Positions 25,948 through 34,834 of a DNA stretch of 64,000 nt are shown one piece after another (the stretch's first letter is position 1; each line of letters begins with the position of its first letter). The DNA lies in assembly GCA_018402565.1 (NCBI GenBank), contig JAGYIQ010000005.1, positions 310,001-374,000 on the forward strand, in the 5' to 3' direction. Both the position numbers and the translations under genes were made by a program. The notes under the pieces were generated by a model, which saw only the letters and a list, made by a program, of their open reading frames with translations, was not told where the DNA came from and ran no database searches. The DNA is from Pirellulaceae bacterium. Lineage in GTDB: Bacteria; Planctomycetota; Planctomycetia; Pirellulales; Pirellulaceae.

Positions 25948-26472
25948 ATGCTGTCACCGGTACCTCCCCCCATTCGTCCCACCGGCGCAGCGACTCGGGC
26001 CTGGCTCATCGCTCTAGTCCCGGCGGACTGGGGCACGTGGCTGGCCATCGTGGTGCTGGTCGCGGTCGGCGTGTGGCAACTGCCCCAGGCCAATTCGGTG
26101 AGCCACAAGACGACGCCCGCCCGCATCGAGCCGCAGCCTGTCCCCGAATGCCCCACGCTGGAACCCGACAACATCGACAATCGCGACTCGACAGACGGCG
26201 CGACCGCGACCGAGCCCCCCACCGACCCGCGGATGGGAACCAAGTCGGCTGCGGGTTTGACTCCAGCCACCCCAGCGGCGGCGTTGGACTCCGACCCGCA
26301 TGACGCCGATGCGTTGCAGGATTGGCGCTACGCTCGCGGCAAGTGGATCCGCCTCTCGGAGGAGTTGGGCATCCCCCCGCAGCCGGCCAACTTTGTTCAG
26401 CGCGTCTCCCCATTGCTCTGGGCCGCGTTGTTGTGGTTGGCCACCACTTGGATATTGGTCAGATCCGCCTGA
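25948..26472 (+). CDS. Hypothetical small membrane protein
   Basis: 174 residues with hydrophobic segments at about 27-45 (WGTWLAIVVLVAVGVWQL) and 150-170 (VSPLLWAALLWLATTWILV), joined by a Pro/Thr/Asp-rich linker. A short conserved-looking stretch, DWRYARGKWIRLSEELGIP, precedes the second segment. Two membrane spans and a polar loop argue for a real gene over the opposite-strand frame. Its 3' end overlaps the BLUF gene by 76 bp tail to tail. Family not recognised. Confidence 0.5.
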   Translation: MLSPVPPPIRPTGAATRAWLIALVPADWGTWLAIVVLVAVGVWQLPQANSVSHKTTPARIEPQPVPECPTLEPDNIDNRDSTDGATATEPPTDPRMGTKSAAGLTPATPAAALDSDPHDADALQDWRYARGKWIRLSEELGIPPQPANFVQRVSPLLWAALLWLATTWILVRSA

Positions 26473-27056
26473 GGCCCCGCCGGCAGGCCCATCCACGCCG
26501 CCACCATCGGGTTACAAATCGGCAACGAGGTGTTCTCCCTCCTCTGGCAGGCGAAGGCACGCCGCCACTTGCCGCCGCAGAAATCTTGCAACAGGCGTTG
26601 GAAATGGGCCGACGGCAGCTGTGGGAACTGGCAGGTGTCGGGCTGCATCGTGATCAACTCCAGCGACCAATCGGGAAACTCCCGCGCAGCCAGCGGCCGT
26701 CGCTCGAGAATCAGCAGGCGCGCATGGCGGCGGTCCGCTTGCAGCGTCTCCCAGAGGGCCTCGACCGCCCCGGCCGGCCCTTCCATGGCATGCAGGAACG
26801 ACCCCTCGTAGTACACCAGGCAACCGGTCAGCCCTCGCGCCGCATTTCGCTGGCGAGCGGCCTGGACCAGCCCGACCAAGTCCGCCTCGGAGAATGGAAC
26901 GGTCGCACCGCTGGCGTAAATCCATTGCCACAAGTCGGGTGCGGGCGAACTTGGAGCCGACGCAGCTGGGGCGGTGTAGGACGAGAAGTGGTCTGGCGAA
27001 CCCTCCGGATCGGAGGCAGTGTGAGCAGTGTGGGCAGAGGAGGAATTGTCGGACAT
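26397..27056 (-). CDS. BLUF-domain protein with an altered photosite
   Basis: 219 residues from the ATG at 27056 (AAGG upstream). After a Ser/Ala/Pro-rich leader, residues 42-140 form a BLUF (blue light using FAD) domain: WIYASGATVPFSEADLVGL, then NAARGLTGCLVYYEGSF, EGPAGAVEALWETLQADRRH and EFPDWSLEL. The flavin-contacting Tyr47 and Asn71 are present. The glutamine normally found in the FxQxLEG motif, needed for the light-driven hydrogen-bond switch, is His89 here (SFLHAMEG). No output domain is attached. The family call is strong; photoactivity is doubtful. Confidence 0.82.
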   Translation of the reverse strand: MSDNSSSAHTAHTASDPEGSPDHFSSYTAPAASAPSSPAPDLWQWIYASGATVPFSEADLVGLVQAARQRNAARGLTGCLVYYEGSFLHAMEGPAGAVEALWETLQADRRHARLLILERRPLAAREFPDWSLELITMQPDTCQFPQLPSAHFQRLLQDFCGGKWRRAFACQRRENTSLPICNPMVAAWMGLPAGPQADLTNIQVVANHNNAAQSNGETR

Positions 27057-27338
27057 GGGAGCACCTTCTTTCACACGGGGGGTACTCAAATCTACGGTTC
27101 AGCGGCCCTCAAGGTGAAAACATCACCCGCAAAGAGGTCATTTAAGGCGAGCAGGATTGCAGATTCCGGTCTGTAACGATTGTGCCGGCCCGGCCGTCCG
27201 ATTTTTGCACTCGCCACGACTGCCGCGGTTCGCTATGCTCCGCGCCAGTCCGGGCCCGACCCCGGCGATCAGGGATGGCTGCTTGGCAACGAGCAGGCGG
27301 GTAAGTCGGAATCGATCGACACGCATGGAAGCGATAAA

Positions 27339-30300
27339 ATGATGAACACAGTCGGTAAGGGACAGCCCGTGGTGATGGGACAGCCACCGGTTTTGACGCG
27401 AGCAACGGTACTGGGACGGGCAGTTTGGGTTCCCAGCTTGGCGGCGGCCCTCTCGCTGGTGGTCTCGACAACGGCCTTTTCGCTGATCGTGCCGCGGGCG
27501 GCGGCGGCACCCGCGGTGGGCTCAATGATTCCAGCCTTCCCGGCCGGTGGGACCCAGGAAACCTCCGTCCGGCCACGCTCGGCCATTGCCCCGTCCGCCA
27601 TTGCGCGTCCGGCGATTTCGCGCTCGGCAGTTGCGGACTTCCCGCCCGTGCCCGGCACTGGGAACGCCGTACCTACCACCGGGAACGCAGTACCTACCAC
27701 TGGGAACGCCGTGGTATCGATGATGACGCTGCCCGGCGGCGACACCCCAGCCGAGAACGGACCCGCCAAGCTGTGGCTGCGCGATGCAGAAGGCGAGTGG
27801 ACGCCGACCGTCCTGCTGCGAAAGGTCGTTCGCATCGATGGTCCAATTTCCGGCAGTGTGCAGATCTTTGCCGATAGCGATTACGAGATCCATTGCAACG
27901 GCAAGCTGGTCGCTGCGGGCAAAGCCGGCGACAGCGGCACCTACTTCGATGTCACCGGCCAACTAAGGCGTGGCGACAACGTGCTGGCCATTCAAGCCCA
28001 GCGCGTCAACACGGAAGCCCCCGGCATTGGCATTCGCCTCCGCTATCACACCGCACTGACGCGTCAAATTGTCGAAACCGATTCGACTTGGGTCGCCGCC
28101 CAAAAGGCCCTGCCCCTGTGGCGCTCGCCGATCTATAGCGATCGCACTTGGCAAGAGGCCGTGGTCGTGCCGCGACCGCAAGTCACCGCGCCCGGTCTGC
28201 CGGTCCCCGCCGCTCTGACCCAGCTGGCAACACCGGCTCCAAACCCATTCGCCAACACAGCAGAAAACACCGCAGCAAACTCGCCCACATCTACAGAATC
28301 AGAAAATAACTGGAATATCGCCTCCAGCTCGACGAGCAGCTTGCCCAGCAGCTTGCCCAGTAGCTTGCCAAACAGCCTACCGAACAGCCTGCCAAATAGC
28401 TTGCCGAGTAACTCGATGCAGAACTCAGCGAGCGAGCTTGCCGCTGGTACGATTCCAGCTACTCCGGGTGTCGCTGATTCGGGTGTCGCTGACTCGGGTG
28501 TCGCTGACGCTATCGCGGCGACACGGATCGCTCCCACCTCGCCCACCGCTGCGGACCCAGGTGTCGGCCCCGCGAACCGAGCCTTGGTGCCGATCACTCG
28601 AGCCCAGGCGCTGGCCAACCGACCGCTGCAGAACGTGCAGTTGGCCGAGGACTCCCGCGACGAAGCGGCGACGGAGCACTTGGTCGCACCGATTCATTAC
28701 ACCGAACAGAGCCAGGAGTCGGAGTCCGGGGAAGTTGTCGACACCTCGCCCGCGCGCCTTCCCACCGGCGACGAGATCGAACTGCGTGTGCCGGAGCAAT
28801 TTACGGTCGAGGCCGTGGCCGGGTCGGCGATTGGCTCGTTGATCAAGATCGAATTCGACGAGTTCGGTCGCTTGTTGGCCTCACGCGAAACGGGCGGTCT
28901 GATTCGCATCGACTTGTCCCTGCCGTTGGACAGTCCGGCTCGAGTCACCGAAGTTTGCGACCAGGTCTCGGCCATCCAGGGCATCCTGCCGCTCAACGGA
29001 TCGGTTTACGTGACCGGCGTGGGTCCGGAAGGCTTGGGGATCTACCACTTGCAAGACACCGCCGGCGACGGCCGCTTCGATCAGGTCAAGTTGTTATGTG
29101 GTATCGAGGGCCAGGTCGGAGAACACGGCCCGCACGCATTGCAGTTGGGCACCGATCGCATGATCTATATGTTGTTAGGCAATCACGCCCAGTTGGCTGG
29201 TCCGTTGTCGGGCACCAGCCCCCTGCGACGGTTCTATGAGGGTGACCTGCTGCCGCGATACGAGGACCCCTCGGGGCACGCCGCAGGCATCAAAGCGCCG
29301 GGCGGCACGTTGGTGCGTCTCAGCTTGGATGGCCGCCAACGTGAAGTTGTGGCCGCCGGCATTCGCAATGCGTACTCGTTCGCCTTCAACCAGCAAGGCG
29401 ATATCCTCCTGCACGACAGCGACATGGAATCCGACGAGGGCACGACCTGGTATCGTCCGACGCAAGTCTATCACGCCTTCCCGGGCGCCGACTTCGGCTG
29501 GCGGAGCGGTTGGGCCAAGTGGCCGCAGCACTACCTGGATGCCACCGCACCGATCGCGCGGACCGGCCGTGGTTCTCCCAGTGGCGCGGTGGTCTACGAT
29601 CACGTGAACTTCCCTCGCCATTATCACAACGCCTTCTTTACCGCCGATTGGGCCGCTGGACGCATCTTGGCGGTCCGGACAACGGTCGACGGAGCTAGCT
29701 ACACGGCAGAGTTGGAGACCTTCATGGAGGGTCGCCCCTTGAACGCCACGGACCTGGCGATCGGACCACAAGACGGCGCGTTGTACATCGCCTTGGGCGG
29801 ACGGCAGAGCACCGGCGGTATCTACCGCGTGCGTTGGACCGGCGAGGTCCCCGCGGCTTTAACGACTTACACCAGCCCCTGGGAGGAGATCATCCGCGCG
29901 CCGATGTTCTACTCGGCGGCCACGCGTCAACGCTTGGCAGTGCTCAAGCAACAGGTCAGCGGCTGGGACGAAACCCTCCGCTCGATCGCCACCAACACCA
30001 AGAACATCGACGCGTATCGCACGCGAGCCTTGGACATCATGCAGTGGTTCGGCCCGGCACCGACCGTGGCCTGGTTGACCGAGCTATCCCAGACAGAATC
30101 CACCGCCGTGCGGCGCAAGGTGGCCGCCATTTTGGGCGTGACTCCCGACCCCGCCGCCGTCGCCACGCTGGTGAAATTGCTGGCGGACCCCGAACCGGTT
30201 GTGCAGCGGATTGCCGCCGAAGGTCTGCTGAGGACCTCGGCCACCGTCGAGCGTGAAGTCTTGACCCACTTGCTGGAATCCAGCGATCCGGTCCTGGCCA

Positions 30301-32036
30301 CACTCGGTCGCCGGATCTTGGAGAAGCAGCCGCTGGAGCAATGGGAACAGTGGATCACCGAACCCACCAGCGATACCATGTTCCCCCACGTGGCCATCGC
30401 GGGCCTGACCGTGCAACCCTCGCTGAAGTTGGCCTACGATTGTTTGGTCGGGGTCGACCAACGCTTGGCCTCTGCCAACACACCAGAAGAAATGCTGGCT
30501 CTGTTGCGAGTAACACAATTGGCCCTCAAACGCGGTCAAGTCGATCCGACCCAAATACCGGCGTTTGTCAATCGCTTGGCCGAGCTGTTTCCGGCCGATG
30601 ATTCACGTGTGCATCGAGAACTCACCTCGATCCTGGCCTACAGCCGAGCCACCCAAATCGAAGCCCGCTATATCGAATTTCTCCAAGATGAAACGCGTCC
30701 CGAACTCGATCGTTGGCACCTGGCCATGCAGATTCAGCGGATTGGCGACAAACTCTCTTTGCCGACTCGCTTGAAAATCTTGGAATTTTTGGAACAGGCA
30801 AAATCTTGGCCCGGCGGTGGCAGCTATCAACACTATGTCATGTTGGCCTGTCGTGACTTGGGCAAGACCCTGCCGGCCGACCAGGCCTTGGGACTGCTCC
30901 AGCGTGGCGCGGAACTGCCCAACGGCTGCCTGATGCTCTTGGCCCAATTGCCCAAACCATTAAACGCCGAGGTGCTCGGTCAGATCGCGACCTTGGAGCA
31001 GCAACTCGCCGGGCGCCAGGATCCCTCCAGCCATGACTTGAAGATCGGCTTGACCGCCATCCTGGGCGAGAGCCTGACGGACGCCAACTGTACGGTTCGG
31101 CCGCAAATCGCCGAGCTGCTGATCCAACAGTGGAAAGACGATCCGAACCGACGCCCCTTTGTCACCGTAGCCATGGCTCAAGCGACACAAACCGCTGCCA
31201 ACGCGGTCGCCAACGGCACCGCCCCAACGGACGCCGCCCTGCCGCCAGACCACTTTTGGACCTACTTCCTTCGCAGTCTGCCCGTGCTCAATGGCTTTGC
31301 TGCCGAAGAGGTCTTTCGCGGTTTGCTGCGATTGGATCGCTCATCGCAGAACCCCGAACACCTGCGTCAAGTCATCTTGGTGGGACTGCGTCACCCCAAC
31401 CTCAGCGGCCTGGCCATCGACGTATTGGAAAAATGGTCGAAATTGCCCACAGACGCTCGACCTGGTCGTTCGCTGGTGGCCTGGCAGTCCTGGTTCGCTG
31501 GGAATTTCCCGCAAGAACTGCCCGCGGCTCTGCCCAGCGCCAACGAATCCAGCCGCTGGACGGTCGAGGAAATCCAAAAGCAATTGGCCCTACTCAGTGG
31601 CGATACGCAGCGAGGTCGCTCCGTCTACCAGCAAGCGTCTTGCGCCAATTGCCACGTCTATCAAGACCAAGGCCAAGCCGGCAACGGCCCGGACCTCAAC
31701 GGTCTGGTCCAACGCTTCTCACAACGCGAGATCATCGAATCGATCCTGCATCCGTCGTTGGTGATCTCCGACCGATATCGTTCCGAGACGATCCAACTGG
31801 AGGACGGACGTGTGCTCACCGGCATCGTCTCGCCCCTGCCCAACGGCCGCGTGGCCGTGATCGATTCGCAGGCCCTCCGCACCGAAATCGACAAGATTGA
31901 TATCCAAGAAATGAAAAAATCACCCATTTCAATCATGCCCGCTGGGCTGATCGATCCCCTCGATGCCCAACAAGTCGTCGACCTGCTGACCTACTTGATG
32001 GAAGAGAAACGCGAACGCACCGCCTCCAACCAGTAG
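27339..32036 (+). CDS. Giant PVC-type c-type cytochrome/membrane-bound dehydrogenase-like protein
   Basis: 1565 residues from the ATG at 27339. A hydrophobic N-terminal segment (LAAALSLVVSTTAFSLIV) acts as signal or anchor. About 130-250 is a jelly-roll-like domain (FADSDYEIHCNG, DNVLAIQAQRV). A linker contains tandem duplications (TTGNAVP, SLPNSLPN, ADSGVADSG). About 480-860 is the sorbosone-dehydrogenase-like propeller typical of PVC proteins (IKIEFDEFGRLLAS, GADFGWRSGW). HEAT-like helical repeats follow. The C-terminal haem domain has the CANCH motif at 1435-1439 with a later Met (SISIMPAG) as probable ligand. It is probably an extracytoplasmic redox enzyme; substrate unknown. Confidence 0.88.
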   Translation: MMNTVGKGQPVVMGQPPVLTRATVLGRAVWVPSLAAALSLVVSTTAFSLIVPRAAAAPAVGSMIPAFPAGGTQETSVRPRSAIAPSAIARPAISRSAVADFPPVPGTGNAVPTTGNAVPTTGNAVVSMMTLPGGDTPAENGPAKLWLRDAEGEWTPTVLLRKVVRIDGPISGSVQIFADSDYEIHCNGKLVAAGKAGDSGTYFDVTGQLRRGDNVLAIQAQRVNTEAPGIGIRLRYHTALTRQIVETDSTWVAAQKALPLWRSPIYSDRTWQEAVVVPRPQVTAPGLPVPAALTQLATPAPNPFANTAENTAANSPTSTESENNWNIASSSTSSLPSSLPSSLPNSLPNSLPNSLPSNSMQNSASELAAGTIPATPGVADSGVADSGVADAIAATRIAPTSPTAADPGVGPANRALVPITRAQALANRPLQNVQLAEDSRDEAATEHLVAPIHYTEQSQESESGEVVDTSPARLPTGDEIELRVPEQFTVEAVAGSAIGSLIKIEFDEFGRLLASRETGGLIRIDLSLPLDSPARVTEVCDQVSAIQGILPLNGSVYVTGVGPEGLGIYHLQDTAGDGRFDQVKLLCGIEGQVGEHGPHALQLGTDRMIYMLLGNHAQLAGPLSGTSPLRRFYEGDLLPRYEDPSGHAAGIKAPGGTLVRLSLDGRQREVVAAGIRNAYSFAFNQQGDILLHDSDMESDEGTTWYRPTQVYHAFPGADFGWRSGWAKWPQHYLDATAPIARTGRGSPSGAVVYDHVNFPRHYHNAFFTADWAAGRILAVRTTVDGASYTAELETFMEGRPLNATDLAIGPQDGALYIALGGRQSTGGIYRVRWTGEVPAALTTYTSPWEEIIRAPMFYSAATRQRLAVLKQQVSGWDETLRSIATNTKNIDAYRTRALDIMQWFGPAPTVAWLTELSQTESTAVRRKVAAILGVTPDPAAVATLVKLLADPEPVVQRIAAEGLLRTSATVEREVLTHLLESSDPVLATLGRRILEKQPLEQWEQWITEPTSDTMFPHVAIAGLTVQPSLKLAYDCLVGVDQRLASANTPEEMLALLRVTQLALKRGQVDPTQIPAFVNRLAELFPADDSRVHRELTSILAYSRATQIEARYIEFLQDETRPELDRWHLAMQIQRIGDKLSLPTRLKILEFLEQAKSWPGGGSYQHYVMLACRDLGKTLPADQALGLLQRGAELPNGCLMLLAQLPKPLNAEVLGQIATLEQQLAGRQDPSSHDLKIGLTAILGESLTDANCTVRPQIAELLIQQWKDDPNRRPFVTVAMAQATQTAANAVANGTAPTDAALPPDHFWTYFLRSLPVLNGFAAEEVFRGLLRLDRSSQNPEHLRQVILVGLRHPNLSGLAIDVLEKWSKLPTDARPGRSLVAWQSWFAGNFPQELPAALPSANESSRWTVEEIQKQLALLSGDTQRGRSVYQQASCANCHVYQDQGQAGNGPDLNGLVQRFSQREIIESILHPSLVISDRYRSETIQLEDGRVLTGIVSPLPNGRVAVIDSQALRTEIDKIDIQEMKKSPISIMPAGLIDPLDAQQVVDLLTYLMEEKRERTASNQ

Positions 32037-32046
32037 ACCGTCGCCT

Positions 32047-32079
32047 GAAAAGGGGTCCGTCCCGAATGGCACTGCTGAA
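32047..32079 (+). repeat. Terminal inverted repeat of an IS4-like remnant, left end
   Basis: AAAAGGGG, eight partly matching bases, GAATGGCACTG and TGAA match the reverse complement of 34769-34801 at about 24 of 32 positions. The copy begins 11 bp after the cytochrome stop codon. No clear flanking target duplication was seen. Confidence 0.65.
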
Positions 32080-32403
32080 CCCTAAGTACGTGAAGAAACG
32101 TGACTTGCGTCTTTGCAATGTTTACCGGTGGACGACCGTGGCTTTGCGGCAATCGAATCGATGCTTGAGTCTTTTGTAATAGACTCATCGATTCCATGCA
32201 TGCGCAGCTTTAGCCTGATCCAAATATTTTGGATCTCTTCACTTACCAAGCAGTTCCATTAATTCGAACACCTCTCATGCAAAACTAGAAGCGATGCCAC
32301 GCGGATTGACGACCTCTACTCATGTGCATTGTTTCCTGAGTTCTGCTCGAAGTACGACTCGCGGCTTTCTCATTGATTGGCACGCACCTTCTTACTCGAA
32401 ACC
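32080..32403. other. Noncoding part of the low-GC island
   Basis: About 320 bp between the left inverted repeat and the stop codon of the passenger gene. It is AT-richer than its surroundings; no gene seen. Confidence 0.45.
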
Positions 32404-34308
32404 TTATTCATCAAATTGCCAGGATATGACGGTGGTTGAGCGAGTCTGTTGTTTGTCTAGTCCCATGATCTCATAGCGTCTTGGCTCGCGTTCAACGCAG
32501 GAGTCAAGAAAGTTATCCAATAGAATCGCGAGACGCTCGGGGCGACTAAGTTGCGAAAGAAACTCATAGTCTATTTTCGCGCGATCCCGAGTTTCTTTGG
32601 AGATGGCAGCAATCGGCATAACTTTTCGAAGTTTGTTTGCCTCCATCCGAAGCAGGACTTCAAGTAACGCGGAAAATTTCACATCAAACGAATGAATGCC
32701 TGGCAAGTCAACGCGATTGGCCATGTTTTTCAATTCGGAAACGTATTCATCGGTACCATTCATTGTCAATTGCCCAGGCGAATTCCATTCGACTACTTCT
32801 TTGACCGCATCTTCCTTGCCAGAAATGACATAATTTCCAAAAATAATCGACCCCGTCGCAGATTCATATTCTTCGAGATGTGAAGCTTGCCGTCCGTTCT
32901 CTAGCAATAACCGTTTGTACACCGGATGTAGCGTGTAAGTGTCGGTCCACCAGGCAACATTGCCTCCAATGATCCGACGCTGGTAGTTGGTTTGAAAAAA
33001 CGCTTGCTTGGCAACTTCTTCCATTGCTTGGTAGTAGTTGGCCAAATGCGCCTCAATCAATTCAGGGGTGGCGTCAGGTTCAATTTTGAAGACAGAAACG
33101 TTTGTAGACAAGTTGCTGCTGTCCGGCTTAACCGCATATTCAAATTGCACATGTCCAAGTTTTGGACGTAGGCTACCATTTCGAAACGCCGTTATCACAT
33201 CAGACTGATACTTGTCGAATGAACCCTCACCACCCTGGGCATCATAGACTATCGATGCGATTTCATTCCATTTCTCCAAGTCCAAGTGTCTTCCCGAAAG
33301 CGAAATCGCTGTTGGTGGAAAAGGAGGAAACTCGTCGAGCTCCTTATAAGAGGGCCAAACTTCCAACATGCTCGACAATGGGCGTGTCGCAGCCCGCTTA
33401 GATATCTGGTCCACAACGAAATGATTGTCACGGGTCTGCCATTGCCACCAATAGCCGAACCAAGGAGTCGCATCATAACCAAGCAACCTCCACGATTCGT
33501 CGCTCGTAACGTATGAAAGCCCTTCTAGCAGACCTTTGGCTTCACCGGTCGCCAGAAAAATCTCGATGGCCGCATCCGGAATTGCATTTGCTATCCACGA
33601 TTTAAAACCTCGTTCGTTAAACAGCGAGTTTGGTAAGGATACATCCAGATCCTGTTGAAGAAGACCCACGGACTGTCGGCAGTGGTCCTCTGATGAGCCA
33701 ATGCAAATCCACTTTCCATCGATGATAATACCTATGGAATCTTCCCATCTCCATAATGCATGGGCCAAACCAGGGGTAATCCAACCCCGCGCATGATACG
33801 AATCACCTGCCCCTAGACGAGCAAATAACCGCAACCACAATCTTGAGTAGGCCAGCCAAACTTCACCAACAACACGATCCGCATCATCTGGCTGTTCAAT
33901 CAGAAACACCCAGTCACCGACACCTGCACGACAACTGTGCATCACAAGGTGAATCGATCGTGTCTTCGACAAAAACTGGGCATAGCCGGATCTGTCCGAC
34001 GCCACATTGTCGTGGTCTACTTCGCCGACATCTTGTCGCGCCACTGGCCGGAACTCTGTTCCATCCAACACGTCCGTATGCAACCACAGATCAAAAAATT
34101 CGTCTACTTGGTCATCGGACAGGTTCAGGCCACTGATCAAGGATTGAAATCGCTTTCCTGAATCTGGAATCGAGATAACAACCGCAGTGTTTCGAGGCAG
34201 CCTGCGTGACAGCGAGATCGCGCTCTCCTGTGCCTTGGACGTTGGTACTAGCCACAATAGAAAACTTAGAATCAAGAACCAACAACCCCCTCTTTTTTCT
34301 AAAGTCAT
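32404..34308 (-). CDS. Secreted protein of unknown function (passenger of the island)
   Basis: 634 residues, ATG at 34308 with a strong AAAGGAG. A classical signal peptide (CWFLILSFLLWLVPTSKA) with cleavage after SKA predicts export. The mature part is mixed alpha/beta with several Trp-rich stretches and no recognised catalytic motif; it vaguely recalls the DUF3352-type large secreted proteins of planctomycetes, which I cannot confirm. Base composition is clearly lower in GC and codon use differs from the genes on both sides. It lies between imperfect inverted repeats with a transposase remnant, so it was probably acquired. Confidence 0.7.
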   Translation of the reverse strand: MTLEKRGGCWFLILSFLLWLVPTSKAQESAISLSRRLPRNTAVVISIPDSGKRFQSLISGLNLSDDQVDEFFDLWLHTDVLDGTEFRPVARQDVGEVDHDNVASDRSGYAQFLSKTRSIHLVMHSCRAGVGDWVFLIEQPDDADRVVGEVWLAYSRLWLRLFARLGAGDSYHARGWITPGLAHALWRWEDSIGIIIDGKWICIGSSEDHCRQSVGLLQQDLDVSLPNSLFNERGFKSWIANAIPDAAIEIFLATGEAKGLLEGLSYVTSDESWRLLGYDATPWFGYWWQWQTRDNHFVVDQISKRAATRPLSSMLEVWPSYKELDEFPPFPPTAISLSGRHLDLEKWNEIASIVYDAQGGEGSFDKYQSDVITAFRNGSLRPKLGHVQFEYAVKPDSSNLSTNVSVFKIEPDATPELIEAHLANYYQAMEEVAKQAFFQTNYQRRIIGGNVAWWTDTYTLHPVYKRLLLENGRQASHLEEYESATGSIIFGNYVISGKEDAVKEVVEWNSPGQLTMNGTDEYVSELKNMANRVDLPGIHSFDVKFSALLEVLLRMEANKLRKVMPIAAISKETRDRAKIDYEFLSQLSRPERLAILLDNFLDSCVEREPRRYEIMGLDKQQTRSTTVISWQFDE

Positions 34309-34329
34309 TTCAGCGTCTCCTTTAAATTC

Positions 34330-34420
34330 GCATGCCTAAGAACGCCCAAAAAACAAGAACGCCCAAAAAACAAGAAAGACCGAAAAACAAGAAACCCCGA
34401 AAAACAAGAAACCCCTGTCA
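34330..34420 (+). repeat. Tandem 17-bp A-rich repeat
   Basis: AAGAACGCCCAAAAAAC is repeated, then decays through AAGAAAGACCGAAAAAC to AAGAAACCCCGAAAAAC; about five units. It lies immediately upstream of the passenger gene and after the transposase remnant. Confidence 0.85.
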
Positions 34421-34462
34421 AGTTTTGTATTTTATTGAGCCATTCATCCAAATCACCCCCGC

Positions 34463-34747
34463 CTACCAAATTTTCTGCTCTGAAATGTCGTAAATCCCTG
34501 GCATATGAGCACTTAGAGTCTTCAAGATTTTATTTTGAGATTCACCCAGGACACTTGGTTTCCGATAAATGCGATCACAAACGATTGGGGGGCAACTGTT
34601 TAAGTCTGCCGTGCTGTAGATACCCCTTGTTGCGAACAGGTTGTTGTGCTTGGAAAAGATATCAACGATCTTTTCCTCTGACAGCACTTTGTCGAAGGGC
34701 AGGCCCTTGCAAATGAGAAAGGACTCGGTGATTTTCCGAAAACTCAC
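34463..34747 (-). pseudogene. N-terminal remnant of an IS4-family transposase
   Basis: 94 codons from a GTG at 34747. The first 45 residues (SFRKITESFLICKGLPFDKV, then LSEEKIVDIFSKH and GIYST) resemble the N-terminal domain of IS4-type transposases. The rest diverges and stops, and no DDE catalytic core follows. It begins 22 bp inside an inverted repeat that recurs at 32047, as expected for the left end of an insertion sequence. The element is inactive unless helped in trans. Confidence 0.45.
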
Positions 34748-34768
34748 CGTGCGGGAAGTTTCACGATA

Positions 34769-34801
34769 TTCAACAGTGCCATTCCGGTCCGTCCCCTTTT
34801 T
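34769..34801 (-). repeat. Terminal inverted repeat of an IS4-like remnant, right end
   Basis: Read on the minus strand it begins AAAAAGGGGACGGACC and continues GGAATGGCACTG. It pairs with 32047-32079 and directly precedes the transposase remnant. Together the two ends bound a 2.75-kb island. Confidence 0.65.
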
Positions 34802-34834
34802 GGTTGCTCTGACCGTGAACTGGCTCCGCCGAGG

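Noticed and set aside
32047..34801. Target-site duplication flanking the low-GC island
   Set aside because: GACCGT occurs on both sides but not adjacent to the inverted ends, so it is not a credible duplication.
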